20,166 nucleotides of DNA from Plakobranchus ocellatus (lineage: Eukaryota; Mollusca; Gastropoda; Plakobranchidae): assembly GCA_019648995.1 (NCBI GenBank), contig BLXT01001848.1, forward strand, positions 2,967,333 through 2,987,498, read 5' to 3'. Positions 9,722-19,368 of the stretch are shown piece by piece. Each line of letters begins with the position of its first letter. Position 1 is the stretch's first letter. The notes below the pieces were generated by a model. It searched no databases and was not told the DNA's origin. It worked only from the letters and a program-made list of their open reading frames with translations. The translations under genes were made by a program, and so were the position numbers.

Positions 9722-11206
9722 CCACCAGTACATCTTCTCTTCCTCTCACTTTCTCTATTTCCTTCTCTTCCCTTCCTCCATCTCTACCTCGCCTTCCTTC
9801 CCTCCCTCTCCCTCTTCTTCCTCTGTTTCTTTTCCTCCAGCTCTATATCTATCTCTTCCTCCTGAAACTGCACGCCTCCACTCCTCCTTCACAAACTCCT
9901 ACTTTTGCTCCTGTTCCTGGTCCTCTCGTGATCTCTCCATTCTTCTTCTCTGCTTCCCAATCCTTCTCCTTTCTCCTCCTTTCCCCTTTACTTTCTCCTC
10001 CTTCTTCTATTCCATCTCGTCGGATTCTTCTCTAGCTCCCCCGCCTTTTCCCGTAACTCCTACATACCTCTCCCCCTCAGCTTCCTCATCCTCTATTTCT
10101 ACTTTTTCCCTCACATAGCTCAATCACTTCCTTTCCCTCACCTCCTTCTCCACCTCCTATCCGCTCTCATCCTACAACTCTGCCCTTTACGATTAGTTTC
10201 TCTTCTTCCACTTCCCCTCTCCCTCTTCCCTCCCCAATCTCTATTTCTTTTTCTCATCCTCCGCTACTTTTGCACACGCCTACGCTTGCTCCTTCCTTTT
10301 ACTCCAACCCTCCTCTCCCTCCTCTTTATACTTCTCTATTTGTACCTATCCTTCCTCTTCTTCCTCTTCTTCTATGCCTATTCCCCTAATTCTATGTGCC
10401 TCCATTCTCCACCATCTCTCTTTCCCCAGCCTCCCTCCTTCTTTTTCTCCTCCTCCTCATCTACTTCCTCCTCCCTCTTCTCTAGTTTTTTTTCTCCTCT
10501 TCTTCTACTTTCCTTTCTCTTCTCATCTTCTCCCAATCTCCTTCTCCTCCTTCCCCTCCTTCTCCTCCCTCTCTCTATCTACCCATCTGCTCTCCTTCTC
10601 TTTCTCCTCGCTCCTGTCATACTCATCCTTGATCTTTTACAATTCCGCCTCTCTCATCTCCTCTCACATTTTTATCCTCTTCATCCTATATCTCTAGCAC
10701 CATCGTCCTCCAATTTCCTCTTTTTCCATGTACTATATTTCATCATTTCCCCTCGGGGCGTCGGTAGCACAGTGGCTTGCGAGTCCGCCCTGAGATCTGC
10801 AGGGACCCTTCTGTCGCGGGTTCGAGCCCCGCTACCGGCGCCCTGGCCTGACGGTGGGCCTGAAAGCCTGAGATCACCTTGTTGTAGACTGGCTATATAC
10901 AAAAAAACTAACAAACTACTCCTCTTCCTCCTCCTCCTCTCTATGTTCACCCATCCGCTTACCTCCTCCTCCTCTTCCAACACACCCCCTCCTTCTACCC
11001 TCCAACTCCTCCTCTTCTTCCTCCTCTATTTTTACCTCTGTTATATTTTTGTTCCCCCCACATACCTCCTTCGAATGTTTTCCAACTTTTCCCCTGCAGT
11101 CTTTAAATACCTCCTGTCTATTTTGAATACCGGCTCCACTCCTAGTCAGGAAGTCATGGACTTTAGTACTTCAAATCTCTTGAACACATACTACTCCCTC
11201 CCACCG
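9722..11206 (+). repeat. Long polypyrimidine (C/T-rich) tract
   Basis: For nearly 1.5 kb the + strand is made largely of C and T in irregular TCC, CTT and TTCC combinations, with scattered A and very little G outside the SINE. It is not a simple tandem repeat of one unit. It produces large but meaningless open frames rich in Ser, Leu, Phe and Pro (9679-10035, 10286-11452, 10374-10697). A SINE interrupts it at 10755-10912. Towards 11040-11200 the bias weakens before the AC repeat begins. Confidence 0.9.
10755..10912 (+). mobile_element. tRNA-derived SINE
   Basis: A GC-rich island in the pyrimidine tract with internal Pol III promoter elements: an A-box-like TAGCACAGTGG (10765-10775) and a perfect B box GGTTCGAGCCC (10819-10829). 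The T arm pairs GCGGG (10816-10820) with CCCGC (10828-10832) around a seven-base TTCGAGC loop. The ends pair over 11 base pairs with one wobble (10756-10766 with 10833-10843), longer than a seven-pair acceptor stem and extending into the D-arm sequence. A GC-rich tRNA-unrelated body follows (10844-10890), then an A-rich tail with ACAAAAAAACTAACAAAC (about 10899-10916). This is the typical head-body-tail order of a SINE. I find no clear target-site duplication in the flanking pyrimidine sequence. The minus strand gives a peptide of the kind often mis-predicted in mollusc genomes. Confidence 0.82.
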
Positions 11207-11231
11207 ACACACACACACACACACACACACA
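11207..11231. repeat. (AC)n microsatellite
   Basis: Twelve AC units, the first part of a compound microsatellite that closes the polypyrimidine tract. Confidence 0.95.
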
Positions 11232-11250
11232 TACTCTCTTTCCCTCTCAA

Positions 11251-11386
11251 TGTATGTATGTATGTATGTATGTATGTGTGTATGTATGTATGTATGTATG
11301 TATGTATGTATGTATGTTGTATGTATGTATGTATGTATGTATGTATGTATGTATGTATGTATATATGTATGTATGTATGTATGTAT
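11251..11386. repeat. (TGTA)n tetranucleotide microsatellite
   Basis: More than thirty TGTA units with interruptions at about 11277 (GTGTG), 11316 (GTTGT) and 11361 (ATATAT). It translates to false Met-Tyr-Val-Cys peptides in two + frames. Confidence 0.96.
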
Positions 11387-11422
11387 CTATCTATCTATCT
11401 AACTATCTATCTATCTATCTAT
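11384..11422. repeat. (TATC)n tetranucleotide microsatellite
   Basis: About nine TATC/ATCT units with one AACT interruption near 11401. It directly continues the TGTA array and was probably derived from it by a G-to-C or strand-slippage change. Confidence 0.93.
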
Positions 11423-13489
11423 TTTGTTCACTCTTTATTCTTCCTCTTGTAATGGAAAAAGAGTATCAATTTTGATATCGTTTATTAAAATTGTTTTTTG
11501 AAAGTTGTGTAGCTGCATTCTTGGCGGCGAATTGCGAATCTGTGCGTGTCATCCACATTGGGAAAGGTCTATCATTAATGGTTCTCAAAGTATATTTTGG
11601 GCGAAAAATGCCATTTCTAAGGAAAACATTAAAGCGTTAGAAATGTTTCTTGCAGTGTTAAAAGCATGAAAAACCTATCCCCATGTAAAAAAAAAAAATA
11701 AAAATAATATACGAAAGTTTACAAAATAATAGAAAGTAACAGCGAAGACCCACGAAAAAACAGTATGAAGTTTTGAAGATTGATTACCTCTGCTACAAGA
11801 ATTTAAAAAAAAATCAGATATTAGACGGTATATTATTGCACAAGCCAGTCAATCTCTGAACTTCTTTTTTAACATCATCACATTGAGTTTAGTGCGCGAT
11901 GAGGAAACAAACATAATACATTAATTGTCGTTAACCTATTTTAGTGAAAGAAAGTCGCGACAGAAGCGGACTTAAGAATAATGAGGTTTTTTTTTAGCAC
12001 TTGAGAAAGCAGCCGTTTAGAGAACACTTCTACGCATGAACAAAAGAATATAGATCTAGTTCAGCTTTCATGTAGAGTTTCATGAAAACAGGTTCTCATA
12101 TTGAGGCTATTGGTAGAGTGTTTCAATATAGCATCCTTTCCACCTACATAACTTATTGTCAAGTTTAAAAAAATCCCTCCCTGTAAACGTAATGTCAGGT
12201 CAACCTACAAACTTAAAGAAATGTAAAGCACTCGACTTTCATTCGATAATTACTGCTGCATTCATCACTGTCCAGGGCAGGCAATCGACTTACCAATCTC
12301 ATTCATACATTATATAATATGTGCATACCTTTTAGAATTAATATACAAGTACATCCATTGTATGCAAGGACATGGTTATTATTTCGAAGTAATTCATTCA
12401 AATTCTTACCAGTCTAAGCCTACGTGACCCATTCTTAAAGAACTGTGTGAGAATAAAGTTAAAGAGGTGCACAAATGTGAAATGCAAGGGTTAGTTGTTC
12501 AGCAGATAGACCAGGGACTTTATTAATAGAGCCAGGTTGTTGAGCAGATGGATCAGATACTTCTCTCACATTGTGATTTGAGCTTTAAAAATCACCATGG
12601 ATCATGTCTGAAAATTTAGCAGATGTACTGAAATCCTATAGCAAATTCGTTATTTTTCTTCGGCTTAAAACTATAAACTACGCCATCTCCACGACCATTG
12701 CACGATTAACTGCATATGTCCTGCATTCAACCGTGGCACGATACACCACCGACACCATGAGTAAAATGGTCTACATTACACCATAACACATCTGTCTGTG
12801 CTTGAAAAGCTGAAATGGTGGGGAAAATGTGAATGGCTGGTTAAATAATTCTATAACTTTGAGTTTTCAGCAAGAGAAAAGTACGCCAATCTACATTACA
12901 TATTGTTAAACATGTGAGGAAAATTGATTGCAGAGCACAGGATTCCTGTAGAAAAACTTGATAGTATTGTTATAGTTTTGTGATTCACTCAGATTAATTT
13001 TAAAGGTCATACTGCGGACAGGATTCAGGGAATGATTAACTACGCTGTCATAATTCCTGTCCAGCTGTAATTACCTGAGTGGGCGTTGACTGACTTAATG
13101 ATAATGTTTTACATCGGGGATTGATAGCAAAGTGTTCGAAAAATCAAAAGGCGAGTCTTCCTGTAGTTTATCGTTTCTATATGTATTTGTATTACAAGTA
13201 GAGAGCCCGCGATTTCGCGCTGTAAATGTATGTGCGTGTGTGCAGCTCCTCTAACTTAAAAACAGTAAAAGTCTGTCGACAAAACATCTTCATTGACACC
13301 CAAGGATGCAAATGCGAATATCGAAATGTATAAATGAATATTTTTCCTCAGTTCTGAGTAAAGAATTTGAATAAAGCATGAGGGAGAAGTTGGAGAGGGG
13401 GGAGTTTAACCTGGGTGTTGAAAAAAAAAAAGAGCCTGTCTCTTTAGTCGTTGATTTTCCTGAGCAATTTTGACATATTGTGCTTTTGG
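11423..13489. other. AT-rich DNA without recognisable feature
   Basis: No gene or element found. The 60-codon frame at 12604-12786 has no recognisable motif. An eight-base inverted pair (GGACAGGA near 13018 and TCCTGTCC near 13055) could form a weak hairpin with a long loop, which I do not consider significant. Confidence 0.5.
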
Positions 13490-13900
13490 GCTCTAGAGTA
13501 CGAGTTTCTACTGCAGGGATATCTTGACATAAATCTAGAACTTGATCAACTATAGGGTTATCTTGATCTAGAATATATAAAACAGCTCAGTCTGGATCTA
13601 TTGTAGGATTATCTAGAACAGCTGCGCCTGGTTTTGGAGACGTTGGATCTGTAGGAAACAGGTTGAAATCTTTCTCCAAATTTTGGTCTTGGTTATTTTC
13701 AGGCAACTCCTTTAAAATTTTGCTCTAGAAATTTATCTCTTTAGATATCTTTACCTGTCGTATTTTCTTTGATTCATGAAATTAATTTCGGCATGTCTAA
13801 CATAGAAATTCTGCCGGCGTGGAGTCAAAATACTAAAGCACTGATGCAATATCTTGATTAGATCTTGAATCTAGCTTAGATCTGATCTATCATCTCAGCT
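13490..13900. repeat. Degenerate TCTAGA/GATCT-rich repeat block
   Basis: TCTAGA occurs repeatedly (near 13492, 13533, 13567, 13611 and 13723), with many GATCT, GATCTA and ATCTTGAT variants. Two spaced segments, around 13548-13572 and 13588-13616, share the pattern 'ATC...TAGGRTTATCT...CTAGAA'. A 12-mer, CAGTCTGGATCT (13588-13599), recurs at 19229-19240 next to further GATCTAGATCT. This looks like decayed copies of a short tandem or dispersed repeat family, but the unit cannot be defined by eye. Confidence 0.5.
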
Positions 13901-16200
13901 TAAAGCTGTCACCCTACGCATTTTGCCTCCTTTTTGCCCCCACACATTTGAATTTTTATGTTTTGCAGCTTCCGGGCGTGGCAATTTTTAGTAACCGGAC
14001 TTCGTTATTTTATGACAGGGAGCCATTTTTAGCGAAATGGGACATTTGTGACCAACTATTTTAAATATGTATTTCTGCTATTATTGACTTTTTCGTAATA
14101 ATATTGACTGTGTACGCTGCTCTACAATTTTAGACACATAAAGCAAACTAAACAACGTTTGCAACTCTCGTTGTCACAGTAGGTTACTGAAATCAAGGCA
14201 GTGCTAATCGGGCACAATTACTGCCTCTCACAGCTATTTTTTACGATAAATGTTTCAATACTATTTTTCAGTTTGTTCCTTGACGAACAAGGAGTTTATG
14301 TACATGAATAATAAATCTAGAAGCCAATTTTTTAATGTCATTGTACAAATTGTAATATGCCTATCAAAACAAAGGAATGGATCGTATGATTGTAGTTGAA
14401 AGTAGCTTTTTTTTAGTGCTGAAGGACCACCTTTTGTCAGTTCTCATTCAAAGTATCTACAAGCAATTTTTTCGGCAGTCATATCTGATGAGATTTTCAG
14501 AGACGTTAAGCAAATATCTGATTTTCAAGTCTTTACGGTTACTTATTTTGCAATTTTCAAACGGAATTTTTCTTATCTTTTCTACATGTATAATTGGAGA
14601 GTCAATTAAAGACTAAGATTAAAAATAAATTATTGAAAAAGAAGGCAGATAATTTTTAAAACTACCTACAGCAGAAGAGAAAAAAAACAGTACGCTCAAA
14701 AACCCAAAGAAAACCCACACTTAAAAATTGAATTTTCCACAATCCGTACAATTTCCTATCTATCGTAGACTACAATTTTTTGTGGGTTACATACTCATTT
14801 ACCCTCTGATAAAATACTTTGTCCTTGAATCAGGGCTAATAATTAAATTCAGTTCTAAAAAAGTATCAACAGAAATAAAAAACACTTTCAGCAAGACATT
14901 ATATAGGAATAATAATGGAACAACGGACAACATTGAAAAATAACATGGCATATCAAAGAACAGGTCGTTCAACACAAAATCCATAGAGAAAAAGAGTACT
15001 GTTGCTACAAAAACTGGGCAATAAAAATGAAATAGGGCCATTATCTATACATCTCGACATCAATCTGTTCAAGCTACTTAAGCTATCACTTGAAAGTGAA
15101 AAATACGTATAATCGTCATGATGATAGCAATATATTCCTTGATACTGTAGTAAGAAAAGCGCTTCACTACCTGACTGTGTACAGTGATATAGAAAGGAAG
15201 TTGTCTCTTTAACTAAACTAGCCTCAGAGAAAATGCCATTAATCAAGGCAAAAAAAAAAAATTTTAAATTATGCAACAAAAAAGTCAAAAATGCCACAGG
15301 AACGCCAAATTTTATTAAAATGCCAACTTTACGGTAAAAAAAACAACTAGTGGTGAATGTGCGATTGTCCAGTATATTCAGTGTAATTCAAGATGCACAC
15401 AAGCATTAGCTTACACTAGGGTGAACTGTAAAGAAGGCTGAATTAAACGAAAATGAATTTGTTGTAGTAGGCCTATAGAAACAACTAGAACTTGATGGTT
15501 TGCTTTCAAAAGTAAAGCTCTAAGAAAAAGAGCAGCAAGTTGTTCAGAGAGACACCCTTTTCTGCACTTGCCAAAAAGTGCGATACAAGTGTGTTATGTA
15601 AAAAATTCGGTCGCATCATGCAGTGTGCAGCCATATCATGCTGTGTGTGACAACATTTCCCGCAGATGCGAGAGCAAAGACAATGAAGTATGCGAAGGAG
15701 AGGACGTCTAGGTTTTTTTTTTTATTGTCCCACACGTGCCGTTAAATATAAGTTCACGAGCTTAAAGCCGATAAAAGAACTAAACATTTGCAAAACGATA
15801 TGAAAAGAACGGTTCTTTTTTCCCTTTGAGAAATAATCCCTAATAGCAAAAAATATGCTTTCTCCATTTTTTTTGGGAGCTGGCCAGTATACTAAAACTA
15901 AAAAAAAAACCCAACAAAACCAGGCAAACAAAGCCTAAAAATCTTTTAAAAAATGTGTCAAATTTGCATTTGTTTAAAACTTGTTGAAACAATCTTCTAA
16001 TCTAGACTCGGCATTGATAGCCGTTTTATGCTATAAAGGGATAAAATGAAGATTAAAGTCCTCAATGAACGTAGGACTGAAAGCAACATAACGATCAATG
16101 TTTCTTTCATTCTAAAAGCACACGAAGTTCAAGGAGAAAGAAAGCAAGTTAGAGCACTAAAAACGTAAAACAGTGAATAATATAAAGGGCTCGAAAATTA
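13901..16200. other. AT-rich DNA without recognisable feature
   Basis: Several ATG-started frames of 69-114 codons occur on both strands (for example 14377-14616 + and 14953-15297 -). All are rich in Phe, Leu, Ser and Lys as expected of AT-rich non-coding DNA, and none has a motif that I recognise. Confidence 0.45.
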
Positions 16201-16270
16201 AAAAAAAAAAAAAGCCAAAAAAAAAAAAAAAAAAANNNAAAACCCAACAAAATACAAAAAAAAAAAAAAC
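16201..16270. other. Poly-A-rich stretch with a 3-base N gap
   Basis: Long A runs separated by short C-containing spacers. Three unresolved bases (NNN) lie at 16236-16238, a sign of sequencing or assembly difficulty. The true length is uncertain. Confidence 0.95.
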
Positions 16271-17216
16271 AAAAACCGCGGAATATCGGTTAAAAGTGTT
16301 CATTTAGAAAAAAAAATTGGACCCTTTAACGACGACGATAGGTTAACAGGCAGCATTTCATTTTGGACCGTATTCCGCATCTAGGCCTGTCTTTCGTTTT
16401 TGGGCATGCCCCACATTCAGTACAAAAAAAAAGAAGTTTTGAAGAAAACTGAATGTAGAAAATAAGAGTTTGAAAAAGGGCTCAGACTGGCTGCTCATAA
16501 GGAACCAGCCTGAATGAATAACGATGTTAACCTAGACAAAGGCAGTTGATGATTACTGTCAAAGGTAGTTTAGTGGTAATGGAACATCTTACCCAACATT
16601 CGTGACATTTCAATATCGTTAACTCATGTATTATGTTCTAGGAATTGATGGCACAGACTTCACTATTCGCAATAAAAATGGGTAGATAAAAGAATTTATG
16701 AAATTGGGCTTTTTCCGGCATTGAAATTCCAGTAAAAAAGATGCTGAAATAGATTTTTTGAGTGCTTCTTTCAAAAAAAGACTTTCTAAAGATTGTGGAA
16801 AAGTGTATTAGATATGAAAGAGTTTGTTGCACAATAGTTCTTAGGAATTATTTTAGAAGGAATGACAGTTTTAACAAATGGCAAACTTAACAATTTGTGT
16901 AAAAGAAATATCATCAATGATTAAGAACAGAGGAGACTATCAGAAAACACAATCAATTGAGCTTGGAGCTTTTAGAAAACAGAAATTGACATAATTGTGA
17001 ATAATTATCGAAATTGCGAATAAGCTGTCTTGCCCTCCACTGCTACAGCTGTCTAGCCGAGGACACGGATGTCAAGGGGAAAGCTCAAACCTTTAGAGTT
17101 CAAACACCATCCATCCTATCTTGTGGAAACGATGGTGTCTCAATTAAAACAGTCACCCTGAGACCTGAGGGAGTTTGATGTTGACCTTGAGAACACACGA
17201 CATAAAGGATCATGTT
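16271..17216. other. Unassigned sequence
   Basis: No recognisable gene. The last part (about 17030-17216) is less AT-rich than the rest and may be the more decayed upstream end of the non-LTR retrotransposon fragment that follows. Confidence 0.4.
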
Positions 17217-17349
17217 CCCCTATGGAATGGTCGCTGTTGTGTTCGTTGAATCGTTTTAAAGCTATCTGCCTCGCTGGACCTAATAGTCTTTGTGATTGTG
17301 GAGAAGATCAAAAACACATTATCGGGAACACAATGCCTCCATGTGTGAA
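17217..17349 (+). pseudogene. Non-LTR retrotransposon C-terminal fragment
   Basis: One frame reads M-E-W-S-L-L-x-x-LNRFKA, then SLCDCGEDQ, then HII and, after a few residues, a proline and cysteine before a stop. This matches the order W-S-x-LNRFRTG ... SxxCxCGxxQTxxHI(V/I)xxCP, found at the C-terminus of many animal LINE-type reverse transcriptases. The conserved T after the Gln and the CP at the usual spacing have changed, and several residues between LNRF and the CxC are deleted. It is a decayed remnant of about 44 codons. A (CA)n tract follows about 100 bases downstream and may mark the old 3' tail. The opposite-strand frame over 17210-17395 is a shadow of this fragment. Confidence 0.55.
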
Positions 17350-17441
17350 AAAATAGCAAACAGCTCTCTCGAATTGCAACACTATTTGCTGACATCCTTA
17401 AGGTACTAGTAGGTGGCCCCAGGATAGAAAACCCTTAGGAT

Positions 17442-17451
<10 letters not shown>

Positions 17452-17470
<19 letters not shown>
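17452..17470. repeat. (CA)n dinucleotide microsatellite
   Basis: Nine to ten CA units about 100 bases downstream of the LINE-like fragment. Confidence 0.95.
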
Positions 17471-17473
<3 letters not shown>

Positions 17474-18744
17474 AAGTATCAAGTATAGTATAATTTTTTA
17501 TTCTCTTTTATTGCTCAAAATACACATCAATTGACTCTGTGCTGGCTTTTTACCCCTGAACAACAACAACACAAAAAAAGGAATTGGAAAGACATTGGAA
17601 TATTCCACTTTGGTAAAGATTCTTTCAAATTTAGAAAGAAGTAAAACTTTTAGTTCTCAGGGCATGCTAGGCCTCCATTCTTTGAAGTTGTCTCTTTTCC
17701 ATGTAGCAGAATGTAACAAACACACAGGAATTTCGAACAAATAGACAGTGCTCTTAAAATTTCTCCTGGATCCTCAGCCGCGAAAACTGTTCAACTTGTT
17801 TGGACAACGGAACAAATACATGCAAAAGTAAATCTTTGTTGACCAGGCAGTTAGATCCTTTCAATATCAAAATTTAGCTTTTAAAAATTTGATTAAAACA
17901 GTTGTAACAGCAAAAAATCATTTTGAAGTGTTCCCAAGAAGATTTAAACAAAAGAGAGCTTGGCTTTACACAACCACAAGTACCCTCATTTTTTAAAACT
18001 TTTTTTCTTTTTCTGATAACATGAGATTAAAATAATGAACAAAACTTTTGGGATACAAAAATTCCTATTTCTCGACAATCATTTGCAGATAATCTCATTC
18101 TTCTGAGAGACTGTATTCATGTGCACAATTATAATAATATTTTCCCGGGAAATCAATTCATTATATCTTATCCTTATCTTATGACTGTTTTCTAGAAGCC
18201 ACACCTTTTACCATTTGATCTAGGCCTAATTCAGATTTTTTAAAATCATACAGCCCATTCGCTACTTTGGTATGTAATGTATCAGGATTTTTATCGTTGG
18301 CAGCCTAGATGCACGTTTCGGAGTTCAAGTTACCAACAGAAAATTGAGGGGGAACGTGCCTAATGCAGAGCCAAACCACTAAAGATCCTTTCCATTGAAC
18401 ATAATGGCTAGAACAAACCAAATGTATCTTTCATATAACACGCAAAAAAAATTGAAATAATGAAATCACTGTAAAAAAAAAGACAGTGTAAAAAATCATA
18501 TTTGCTGTGTGTTTGAGCTCAAAGAGTATTAATAATTTATGTCCTATATATAGCAACGCATATTTTATTTTCATTTGTTCCATAAAGTATTACAAAACAT
18601 TTTGACAACTTTTGACAACTGAACACAATTTTATTATAACGGAGCTAAGCTCAAACGTGTATTGCCGATACAAATTTTTGTGGGACATCAATAAAGTCCA
18701 CAAAACTGTAGATGTGTTACTCTAGATCATGTCATTTTATGTGG
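17471..18744. other. AT-rich DNA without recognisable feature
   Basis: No gene or element found. A ten-base unit TTTGACAACT is duplicated in tandem at 18601-18620. Confidence 0.5.
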
Positions 18745-18836
18745 GTATGTTTTAAAATCCCGAAGTTGTTTTACGGATTTACAAAACGACATTTTAAAAC
18801 CCTCTTTAAACCTTCTTAAACATGCAACACATCTAA
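18745..18836. repeat. Diverged dispersed repeat, copy A
   Basis: Aligns in the same orientation with 19275-19368 at roughly 70% identity by eye. Shared landmarks are AAATCCCGA, ATTTACA, CGACRTTTTRAAACC, CATGCRA and an ATCT end. The outer limits are uncertain and the family is unknown. Confidence 0.65.
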
Positions 18837-18932
18837 TATTGCATGTAAATATTTTCATTAGCCTCAAATCTAGTGATGTCAGGTTTTTCTGCATTAACTA
18901 CACAGAGTGCATCAGAGTTGATTTCTAGTTCT

Positions 18933-18944
18933 CTAGAGGGATAT
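18933..18944. repeat. Target-site duplication, left copy (CTAGAGGGATAT)
   Basis: A 12-base sequence repeated exactly at 19174-19185, immediately outside the LINE-derived insertion on its 3' side (the insertion is on the minus strand). Confidence 0.88.
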
Positions 18945-19173
18945 CATCATCATCAAGTGCCTTGCTTGTAAGCGTTGGCGATCATGTCCCTCCACAAATC
19001 CCTATCTTTGACGGCGGCCAGTATATCTGACACTTTTCTTGGTCCAAGCCATGTGGCCAATCCATCCAGTATCTTGTCCCTTTGTCTTCCTCTGCTTCTT
19101 TTTCCTTCAAACTTTCCTGTTGTTACCAAATGTTCCAGTTTTCCTCTTCTCATCACGTGGCCCAGAAAGGTGG
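18945..19173 (-). mobile_element. 5'-truncated RTE-like LINE insertion
   Basis: A 229-base insertion exactly bounded by a 12-base direct repeat. On the minus strand it starts inside the 3' end of a reverse-transcriptase ORF, continues to the stop codon and ends in a TGA-repeat tail (TGATGATGATG at about 18945-18957). Very short 5'-truncated copies, short target-site duplications and TGA-type 3' microsatellite tails are typical of the RTE clade. The copy looks recent because the reading frame is open to its end and the duplication is perfect. Confidence 0.85.
18953..19171 (-). pseudogene. RTE-like reverse transcriptase C-terminus (truncated)
   Basis: From the insertion edge the frame reads TFLGHVMRRGKLEHLV, then GKRSRGRQRDKILDGL, then a WLG segment, and VKDRDLWRDMIANA close to the stop. 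GH-x-x-RR ... GKR-x-RGRQR-x-x-x-LDG ... DR-x-x-WR is the conserved end of endonuclease/reverse-transcriptase proteins of RTE and related LINEs. Only about 72 codons of a protein of roughly a thousand residues remain. The coding sequence enters straight from the target site, so there is no start codon of its own. An internal GTG/ATG pair at 19156-19151 is only a formal start. The overlapping + frame at 18975-19211 is a shadow. Confidence 0.85.
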
Positions 19174-19185
19174 CTAGAGGGATAT
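19174..19185. repeat. Target-site duplication, right copy (CTAGAGGGATAT)
   Basis: Exact match to 18933-18944. It abuts the truncated 5' end of the minus-strand LINE copy. Confidence 0.88.
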
Positions 19186-19274
19186 ACCTCAGTGTTATTT
19201 TATTGATCTAGATCTCTAAATCTAAGCCCAGTCTGGATCTGGTAGACTGCCCAATCAATCTAGGACTAATTTGC
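19186..19274. other. GATCT/TCTAGA-rich spacer
   Basis: Contains GATCTAGATCTCTAAATCT and the 12-mer CAGTCTGGATCT (19229-19240) that also occurs in the 13490-13900 block. It probably belongs to the same unidentified repeat family. Confidence 0.4.
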
Positions 19275-19368
19275 GTAGTATTTTTAAATCCCGATTTTGC
19301 TTTAAGCATTTACAGAGCGACGTTTTGAAACCATATTTGAATCTCATTAGGCATGCGAAACAATATCT
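19275..19368. repeat. Diverged dispersed repeat, copy B
   Basis: Direct-orientation partner of copy A (18745-18836). The LINE insertion lies between the two copies. Confidence 0.65.

Noticed and set aside
10755-10843. Functional tRNA gene
   Set aside because: A and B boxes and the T arm are present, but the end stem is 11 pairs long, no normal D or anticodon arm can be drawn, and an unrelated body with A-rich tail follows. This fits a SINE head.
10681-10983. Minus-strand 100-codon frame with an Arg/Glu-rich start
   Set aside because: It is the antisense of the SINE and the flanking pyrimidine repeats, a known type of false gene prediction.
10286-11452. 388-codon + strand open frame, the longest in the window
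   Set aside because: It runs through the polypyrimidine tract, the SINE and the TGTA/TATC microsatellite. The composition is dictated by these repeats and there is no domain.
13018-13063. Inverted pair GGACAGGA/TCCTGTCC as a terminator or hairpin
   Set aside because: Only eight pairs with a long loop, with no T tract or conserved context.
14470-14510. Second CTGATGA string (in ATCTGATGAGATTTT) as another hammerhead
   Set aside because: No GAAAC strand follows at a workable distance.
14953-15297. Minus-strand 114-codon frame rich in Phe, Ser and Leu
   Set aside because: The composition is that of AT-rich non-coding DNA. It crosses a long A run, and I see no motif or splice evidence.
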